A stretch of 64,000 nucleotides of DNA from Serratia marcescens subsp. marcescens ATCC 13880 (GTDB lineage: Bacteria > Pseudomonadota > Gammaproteobacteria > Enterobacterales > Enterobacteriaceae). The position numbers were made by a program, and so were the translations under genes. The stretch spans positions 1,054,001-1,118,000 of the forward strand of contig NZ_CP071238.1 in assembly GCF_017299535.1 (NCBI RefSeq). The letters are read 5' to 3'. Below the pieces are notes generated by a model that was given only the letters and a program-made list of their open reading frames with translations, ran no database searches and was not told where the DNA came from. Below are positions 58,541 through 64,000 of the stretch, in pieces; within the stretch, counting starts at the first letter, position 1; every line of letters begins with the position of its first letter.

Positions 58541-61500
58541 TCAGTGGTGCTCTACCGGATGGCTGTGTTCCAGGTCTTCGTTCTTCTTGCTGAAGCGGCG
58601 GCGAACCACCACGAAGAACACCGGTACGAAGAAGATCGCCAAGACGGTAGCGGTGATCATCCCGCCCATTACGCCGGTACCAACCGCGTTCTGTGCGCCG
58701 GAGCCCGCACCGCTGCTGATAACCAGCGGCAGAACCCCGAGGATGAAGGCCAGGGACGTCATCAGGATTGGACGCAGACGCATACGCACCGCTTCCAATG
58801 TCGCTTCGATCAGGCCTTTGCCTTCTTTTTCCATCAGGTCTTTGGCGAATTCCACGATCAGGATGGCGTTCTTCGCCGATAGACCGATGGTGGTCAGCAG
58901 CCCCACCTGGAAGTACACGTCGTTGTTCATGCCGCGCATCGTCGCGGCCAACAACGCACCGATAACCCCCAGCGGCAATACCAGCATGACCGAGAACGGC
59001 ACGGACCAGCTTTCATACAGCGCCGCCAGACACAGGAACACCACCAGAATCGAGATGGCGTACAGCGCCGGCGCCTGGTTGCCCGACAGACGTTCCTGAT
59101 AGGACATGCCGGTCCAGTCGTAACCGATGCCGCTTGGCAGTTTGGACGCCAGTTGCTCCATCAGGTTCATCGCTTCACCGGTACTCTTGCCCGGTGCGGC
59201 CTGGCCCAGAATTTCCATCGACGGCAAGCCGTTATAGCGTTCCAGACGCGGTGAGCCGTATTCCCATTTCGCCGAAGAGAAGGCGGAGAATGGCACCATC
59301 TGGCCGCTGGTACCGCGCACGTACCACTTGTTGATGTCTTCCGGCAGCATGCGGAACGGGGCTTCGGCCTGTACGTACACCTTCTTCACACGACCGCGGT
59401 CGATGAAGTCGTTGACGTACGAGCCACCCAGCGCGGTGCTTAGCGTGCTGTTAATGGTGGTGATACTGACGCCCAACGCCTTGGCTTTCTCCTGATCGAC
59501 GATCAGTTTGAACTGCGGCGTATCTTCCAGGCCGTTCGGGCGCACGCCCACCAGCACATCCGGATGCTGAGCAACCATGCCCAACAGCTGGTTACGCGCT
59601 TCGGTCAGTTTTTCGTGCCCCAGGCCGCCCTGGTCAATCAGCTCGAAGTCGAAGCCGGTTGCGGTACCGAGTTCGATAATCGCCGGCAGGTTGAATGGGA
59701 ACACCAGGCCTTCTTTAATCTGCGAGAAGGCGCCCATGGCGCGACCGGCGATCGCTTCGACCTTGTTCCCAGCCCCTGGGCGCTCGCCCCAGTCTTTCAA
59801 GCTGACGAATGCCAGGCCGTTGTTCTGGCCGTTACCGTTGAAGCCGAAGCCCGCGACGGTAAACACCGAAACCACGTTGTCCTTTTCCTTGTTCAGGAAG
59901 TAGTCGGAGACTTCTTCCAGCACTTTGTTGGTGCGGGACTCGGTGGCACCGGCAGGCAACTGCACCATGGTCAACAGGATGCCCTGATCTTCGTCCGGCA
60001 GGAACGAGGAAGGCAGGCGCAGGAACAGCAGGCCCATGCCAACCACGATCAGCAGGTAGATGATCAGATAGCGGCCGGTGCTGCGCAGGATGTTGCCCAC
60101 GCTGTCGGTGTAGTGATGCGTGCTCTTCTCGAACATGCGGTTAAACCAGCCGAAGAAGCCTGTTTTAACCCCGTGATCGCCTTTCGGGATCGGTTTGAGC
60201 ATGGTGGCGCACAGCGCCGGCGTCAGGATCAAGGCCACCAGCACCGACAGCGCCATCGCGGACACGATGGTGATCGAGAACTGGCGATAGATGGCGCCGG
60301 TTGAGCCGCCAAAGAACGCCATCGGCACGAATACCGCCGACAGCACCATGGCGATGCCCACCAGCGCGCCCTGGATCTGGCCCATCGATTTACGGGTGGC
60401 TTCTTTCGGCGGCAGCCCCTCTTCGGACATGACGCGCTCGACGTTTTCTACCACCACGATGGCGTCATCCACCAGCAAGCCGATCGCCAACACCATGCCG
60501 AACATCGTCAGGGTGTTTATCGAGAAGCCGAACGCCGCGAGTATCGCAAAGGTCCCCAGCAGTACTACCGGCACCGCGATGGTTGGGATCAGCGTCGCGC
60601 GGAAGTTCTGCAGGAACAGATACATCACCAGGAACACCAGGATGATGGCTTCGATCAGCGTTTTCACCACTTCGTTGATGGAGATTTTAACGAACGGGGT
60701 GGTGTCGTACGGATAAACCACTTTCATCCCTTGCGGGAAGAATGGCGCCATCTTGGCCAGCTCGTCTTTCACACCTTTGGCGGTGTTCAAGGCGTTGGCG
60801 CCGGTTGCCAGTTTGATACCCAGGCCGGCGGCAGGCTTGCCGTTATAACGCGCGGTAACGGCATAGCTTTCCGCGCCGCGCTCGATGTGAGCGACGTCGC
60901 GCAGGCGCACCTGGGAACCGTCGGTATTCACCTTCAGCAGGATCTTGCCGAACTCTTCCGGCGAAGTCAGACGGGTCTGCGCGATGATCGAGGCGTTCAA
61001 CTGCTGCCCCGGCACCGGCGGCAGGCCGCCCAGCTGGCCTGCGGCGATCTGGTTATTCTGCTCGGTGATGGCGGAGGTCACGTCCGTGGTCGTCAGCTGG
61101 TAGTTGTTCAGCTTGTTCGGATCCAGCCAGATACGCATCGCGTACTGGGCACCGAACAGCTGCACCTCGCCCACGCCGGACGAACGGCTGATCGGATCCT
61201 TGATGTTGGACGCCACGTAGTCCGCAATATCGTCCTGCGTCATGTTCGGATCGTCGGAAACGAAGCCGGCCACCATCAGGAAGCTGCTGCTGGATTTTTC
61301 TACTTTCAGGCCCTGTTGCTGAACTTCTTGCGGCAGCAATGGGGTGGCCAACGACAGTTTGTTCTGAACCTGAACCTGCGCGATGTCAGGATCGGTGCCG
61401 GAATCAAACGTCAGGGTAATGGTGACGCTACCAGAGGAATCACTGGTGGAGGACATGTACATCAGGTTATCGATACCGTTCATGTTCTGTTCGATAATCT

Positions 61501-61687
61501 GCGTGACGGTATCCTGCACCGTTTTGGCATCTGCGCCCGGGTAGGTGGCGGAAATACTCACCGCCGGCGGTGCAATAGTGGGATACTGCGCGATCGGCAG
61601 TTTCATTATTGCAAGCACCCCCGCCAACATGACGATGATGGCGATTACCCAGGCGAAAATTGGGCGGTCTATAAAGAACTTAGCCAT
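58541..61687 (-). CDS. acrB: Multidrug efflux RND permease AcrB
   Basis: 1048 residues, an inner-membrane trimer that exports drugs, dyes and bile salts through AcrA and TolC using the proton gradient. Twelve membrane helices and two large periplasmic loops are expected; the start [20 protein letters not shown] is typical. The proton-relay aspartates are in [18 protein letters not shown] (about 407-408), and partner residues lie late in the protein near [17 protein letters not shown] (Lys about 940). Its stop is followed by a terminator; acrA lies 17 bp upstream. Confidence 0.98.
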   Translation of the reverse strand: MAKFFIDRPIFAWVIAIIVMLAGVLAIMKLPIAQYPTIAPPAVSISATYPGADAKTVQDTVTQIIEQNMNGIDNLMYMSSTSDSSGSVTITLTFDSGTDPDIAQVQVQNKLSLATPLLPQEVQQQGLKVEKSSSSFLMVAGFVSDDPNMTQDDIADYVASNIKDPISRSSGVGEVQLFGAQYAMRIWLDPNKLNNYQLTTTDVTSAITEQNNQIAAGQLGGLPPVPGQQLNASIIAQTRLTSPEEFGKILLKVNTDGSQVRLRDVAHIERGAESYAVTARYNGKPAAGLGIKLATGANALNTAKGVKDELAKMAPFFPQGMKVVYPYDTTPFVKISINEVVKTLIEAIILVFLVMYLFLQNFRATLIPTIAVPVVLLGTFAILAAFGFSINTLTMFGMVLAIGLLVDDAIVVVENVERVMSEEGLPPKEATRKSMGQIQGALVGIAMVLSAVFVPMAFFGGSTGAIYRQFSITIVSAMALSVLVALILTPALCATMLKPIPKGDHGVKTGFFGWFNRMFEKSTHHYTDSVGNILRSTGRYLIIYLLIVVGMGLLFLRLPSSFLPDEDQGILLTMVQLPAGATESRTNKVLEEVSDYFLNKEKDNVVSVFTVAGFGFNGNGQNNGLAFVSLKDWGERPGAGNKVEAIAGRAMGAFSQIKEGLVFPFNLPAIIELGTATGFDFELIDQGGLGHEKLTEARNQLLGMVAQHPDVLVGVRPNGLEDTPQFKLIVDQEKAKALGVSITTINSTLSTALGGSYVNDFIDRGRVKKVYVQAEAPFRMLPEDINKWYVRGTSGQMVPFSAFSSAKWEYGSPRLERYNGLPSMEILGQAAPGKSTGEAMNLMEQLASKLPSGIGYDWTGMSYQERLSGNQAPALYAISILVVFLCLAALYESWSVPFSVMLVLPLGVIGALLAATMRGMNNDVYFQVGLLTTIGLSAKNAILIVEFAKDLMEKEGKGLIEATLEAVRMRLRPILMTSLAFILGVLPLVISSGAGSGAQNAVGTGVMGGMITATVLAIFFVPVFFVVVRRRFSKKNEDLEHSHPVEHH

Positions 61688-61704
61688 GTATTACAGGCTC
61701 CTTT

Positions 61705-62892
61705 TTATGACTTCTGCGCTTCAGACTGCGGCTGTTTTTGCGCCTGAGTGTCAACTTCCTGCACCTTTACCTGCGCGCCTGGATGCACTTTCATCAGGCC
61801 GGAGACGATCACGCGATCGCCGGCTTTCAGGCCATCGGTAACCAGCCATTTGTCGCCAATCGCCTGATCCGCCTTCAGCGTGCGCAGCTCAACTTTATCG
61901 TCTGCACCGACCACTAACGCCGTCGCTTCACCACGCGGGTTGCGGGTGACGCCTTGCTGCGGCACCAGCAGCGCATCGCTGCGCACGCCTTCGTCCAGAC
62001 GGGCGCGCACGAACATGCCAGGCAACAGCGTATCGTTCGGGTTAGGGAACAGGGCGCGAATGGTAATGGAGCCGGTGGTCTCATCGACGGTGACGTCAGA
62101 GAATTCCAGCGTGCCTTCCTGCGCATATTCGGTGCCGTTTTCCAGCATCAGTTTCACCTTGGCCTTGCCGTTTTCCTGCTTCAGCGCGCCGCTGGCCAGT
62201 TCTTGCTTCAGGCGCAGGAAGTCGGTGCTCGACTGGGTGACGTCGACATACATCGGATCCAACTGCTGCACGGTGGATAGGGCGGTCGCCTGGCCGTTGC
62301 TGACCAGCGCGCCTTCGGTCACGGCGGATTTGCCGATGCGGCCGGAGATCGGGGAGGTCACTTTGGTGTACGCCAGATTAATGCGCGCGGTTTCGACGGC
62401 GGCCTTGGCGGCCACGACGGCGGCATCCGCTTGCTGCAGCGTGGAGACGGCGTTGTCGTAGTCCTGCTTACTGATATAGCTGGTACCCAGCAATGGCTTG
62501 TAGCGGTTTACCGTCACGCGTGCGATGGAAGCGCTGGCCTGTGCTTTGGCCAAATCGCCTTTCGCGCTGTCGTAGCTGGCTTGATAGGTTGCGGGATCGA
62601 TTTGGTACAGAGACGTCCCGGCCTTGATATCGCTGCCTTCGACGAAGTTGCGCTTCAGGATGATGCCGCTGACCTGAGGGCGAACTTCGGCGATACGATA
62701 CGCAGCGGTGCGGCCAGGAAGATCGGTAGTGATGTTGAGAGGCTCGGCCTTCAAGGTGACTACGCCCACTTCAGGTGCCTGTTGTTGGGCACCTTGCTGT
62801 TGGGTTTCTTTATCGTTACATCCTGTTAGCACTAAGCTGCCTGAAAGCATCAGAACGGCCGCCAGAGGCGTTAACCCTCTGTTTTTGTTCAT
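61705..62892 (-). CDS. acrA: Multidrug efflux periplasmic adaptor AcrA (lipoprotein)
   Basis: 395 residues. Lipobox LVLTGC gives lipidated Cys25. The membrane-fusion protein has a barrel-sandwich/lipoyl half at both ends (for example VRPQVSGIILKRNFVEGSDIKAG near 72) and a long coiled-coil hairpin (about 95-170, with AKAQASASIARVTVNRYKPLL). It links AcrB to TolC. First gene of the acrA-acrB operon; its promoter overlaps the AcrR operator, and the gene diverges from acrR. Confidence 0.98.
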   Translation of the reverse strand: MNKNRGLTPLAAVLMLSGSLVLTGCNDKETQQQGAQQQAPEVGVVTLKAEPLNITTDLPGRTAAYRIAEVRPQVSGIILKRNFVEGSDIKAGTSLYQIDPATYQASYDSAKGDLAKAQASASIARVTVNRYKPLLGTSYISKQDYDNAVSTLQQADAAVVAAKAAVETARINLAYTKVTSPISGRIGKSAVTEGALVSNGQATALSTVQQLDPMYVDVTQSSTDFLRLKQELASGALKQENGKAKVKLMLENGTEYAQEGTLEFSDVTVDETTGSITIRALFPNPNDTLLPGMFVRARLDEGVRSDALLVPQQGVTRNPRGEATALVVGADDKVELRTLKADQAIGDKWLVTDGLKAGDRVIVSGLMKVHPGAQVKVQEVDTQAQKQPQSEAQKS

Positions 62893-62962
62893 AGAAAAAC
62901 CTCAAGTGTCCGATTTCAAAATGATCAATGGATCACAAGCTTTAAAACCCATTGCTGCGTTA

Positions 62963-62991
62963 ATTATATGTGCGTGCTATGGTACATACAT
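62963..62991 (-). promoter_or_regulatory. Promoter of acrAB
   Basis: On the minus strand, a perfect -10 TATAAT (62963-62968) lies 17 bp from ATGTAT (62986-62991), which is inside the AcrR operator. Repressor binding would thus cover the -35. Confidence 0.75.
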
Positions 62992-63006
62992 TCGCGAATG
63001 TATGTA
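62983..63006. promoter_or_regulatory. AcrR operator
   Basis: A perfect 24-bp palindrome: TACATACATT-CG / CG-AATGTATGTA. It differs from the E. coli AcrR box only in the centre. It lies between acrA and acrR and can control both. Confidence 0.93.
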
Positions 63007-63034
63007 AATCACACTCCCCCTAAATAACAATGCC

Positions 63035-63718
63035 ATGGCACGAAAAACCAAACAGCAGGCGCAAGAAACCCGACAGCAAATCCTCGATGCTGCGGTGAGA
63101 GAGTTCTCTGAACGTGGCGTTGCTGCAACGTCACTGACAGATATTGCCACCGCTGCTGGGGTTACGCGTGGAGCCATTTACTGGCACTTCAAGAATAAGG
63201 TAGACCTGTTTAATGAAGTTTGGGAATCTACCGAGCCGAAAATTGACCAGCTCGAAACAGAGTATCAGGCAAAGTTTCCCGATAATCCACTGCGGGTTAT
63301 CCGAGAAATTCTGATTTACATTCTGACGTCTACGGTTGAAGACGGCCGCAGGCGGGCGTTGATGGAAATTATATTCCACAAATGCGAGTTTGTCGGTGAA
63401 ATGATGCCGTTGCTGGATTCGCGCAAGGTGCTGTACCTCGCCGGTTACGAACGCATCGAGGCGGTGCTGTGCAACTGCATTCACCACGGGCAATTGCCGG
63501 CCGATCTGCACACTCGTCGCGCGGCGATCATCCTGCGCGGTTATATCACCGGCCTGCTGGAAAACTGGCTGTTTATGCCGGAAAGTTTCGATTTGCGGGC
63601 TGAAGCCGAAGCGCTGGTGGATGCGTTTTTGGAGATGCTGCAGTTTTGCCCCACCTTGCGCCTCAAATCCGATATGCCGACGGCTGCACCGTCCAACGCC
63701 GGCTCCCTGCCTTTATAA
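63035..63718 (+). CDS. acrR: TetR-family repressor AcrR
   Basis: 227 residues from ATG 63035. The N-terminal TetR helix-turn-helix is [46 protein letters not shown] (about 12-56); the rest is the drug-binding domain. It represses acrAB and itself by binding the palindrome 29 bp upstream and is released by ligands such as dyes and bile salts. The start ATG is preceded by no strong Shine-Dalgarno. A second out-of-frame ATG at 63030 is ignored. The C-terminal tail is slightly longer than in E. coli. Confidence 0.98.
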   Translation: MARKTKQQAQETRQQILDAAVREFSERGVAATSLTDIATAAGVTRGAIYWHFKNKVDLFNEVWESTEPKIDQLETEYQAKFPDNPLRVIREILIYILTSTVEDGRRRALMEIIFHKCEFVGEMMPLLDSRKVLYLAGYERIEAVLCNCIHHGQLPADLHTRRAAIILRGYITGLLENWLFMPESFDLRAEAEALVDAFLEMLQFCPTLRLKSDMPTAAPSNAGSLPL

Positions 63719-63729
63719 GGAGAGATTTC

Positions 63730-64000
63730 ATGTCATCAGTCGTTCTCATCGCCAATGGCGCCGCCTATGGCCACGAATCCTTGTTCAATGCGCTGCGGTT
63801 GGCCATCGCCATGAAAGAGCAGCAGAGCGATCTCGATCTGCGGCTGTTTCTGATGTCCGATGCGGTGGTGGCCGGGTTGGCCGGGCAGCAGCCGCACGAG
63901 GGGTACCACCTGCAGCAGATGCTGGAAATCCTCACCGCGCAGCAGGTGCCGGTCAAGCTGTGCAAGACCTGCGCCGACGCGCGCGGCGTCAGCCGCTTGC
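63730..64000 (+). CDS. DsrE/F-family protein, 5' part (runs off window end)
   Basis: Starts at ATG 63730, 11 bp after acrR, with AAGGAGAG before it; about 90 codons are visible. The start MSSVVLIANGAAYGHESLFNA and a first strand-helix pattern, DLDLRLFLMSDAVVAGL, then EILTAQQVPVKLCKTCADARG with a conserved Cys pair, fit DsrE/YchN-like proteins involved in sulfur transfer or of unknown role. The close spacing suggests co-transcription with acrR, so acrR and this gene might share regulation. The remainder is outside the window. Confidence 0.8.
   Translation, partial: MSSVVLIANGAAYGHESLFNALRLAIAMKEQQSDLDLRLFLMSDAVVAGLAGQQPHEGYHLQQMLEILTAQQVPVKLCKTCADARGVSRL

Overview
This 64 kb window is a contiguous piece of a GC-rich enterobacterial chromosome, most likely Serratia (S. 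marcescens group). The gene order follows the E. coli K-12 block from acpH to acrR almost gene for gene. The Hha homologue resembles Yersinia YmoA, and the additions (a peroxiredoxin beside acpH, a zinc module between tomB and acrB, a PLP enzyme beside decR) fit Serratia/Yersinia-type genomes. I see no prophage, insertion sequence, CRISPR array, tRNA or rRNA operon; it is mostly core chromosome.

Layout. 1-2.0 kb: 5' end of ggt, then a two-Cys peroxiredoxin with a strong OxyR-type site, and acpH. 2.1-7.6 kb: queA-tgt (queuosine) and yajC-secD-secF (Sec accessory complex). 7.7-12.5 kb: yajI, nrdR-ribD-ribH-nusB, thiL-pgpA. 12.5-20.5 kb: yajO, the leftward xseB-ispA-dxs isoprenoid operon, thiI, panE-yajL, yajQ. 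20.6-30.1 kb: yajR, the leftward cyoABCDE cytochrome bo3 operon, yajG-ampG, bolA. 30.5-39.4 kb: protein quality control (tig, clpP, clpX, lon, hupB, ppiD), with sigma-32-like promoters before clpP and lon. 39.5-43.9 kb: ybaV, fadM, queC, ybaE, cof. 44-45.6 kb: a PLP-dependent cysteine-synthase-family enzyme divergent from the cysteine-sensing regulator decR. 45.7-53.5 kb: mdlA-mdlB, sigma-54/NtrC-controlled glnK-amtB, tesB, ybaY, an alkyltransferase-like gene and the 4.5S SRP RNA gene ffs. 53.5-55.2 kb: an AT-rich patch with hha, tomB and an unknown gene. 55.2-58.4 kb: a zinc-starvation module bounded by two Zur-box palindromes. 58.5-64 kb: acrB-acrA, divergent acrR with its 24-bp operator, and the start of a DsrE-family gene.

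The zinc module is the most system-like accessory region. One arm is an ABC importer (ATPase, permease, binding protein) preceded by an unannotated 50-codon membrane ORF that overlaps the ATPase start by ATGA. The opposing arm encodes the zinc-independent ribosomal proteins L31B and L36B. Each arm starts at a Zur-type palindrome and both end at one shared terminator, so zinc uptake and zinc sparing appear to be co-regulated.

Other regulatory signals read directly from the bases include the OxyR site, the NtrC/sigma-54 pair at glnK, palindromes between the cysteine enzyme and decR, the cyoA and tig promoters, and many intrinsic terminators. All functions are inferred from recognised sequence motifs and gene order; no database search was run.
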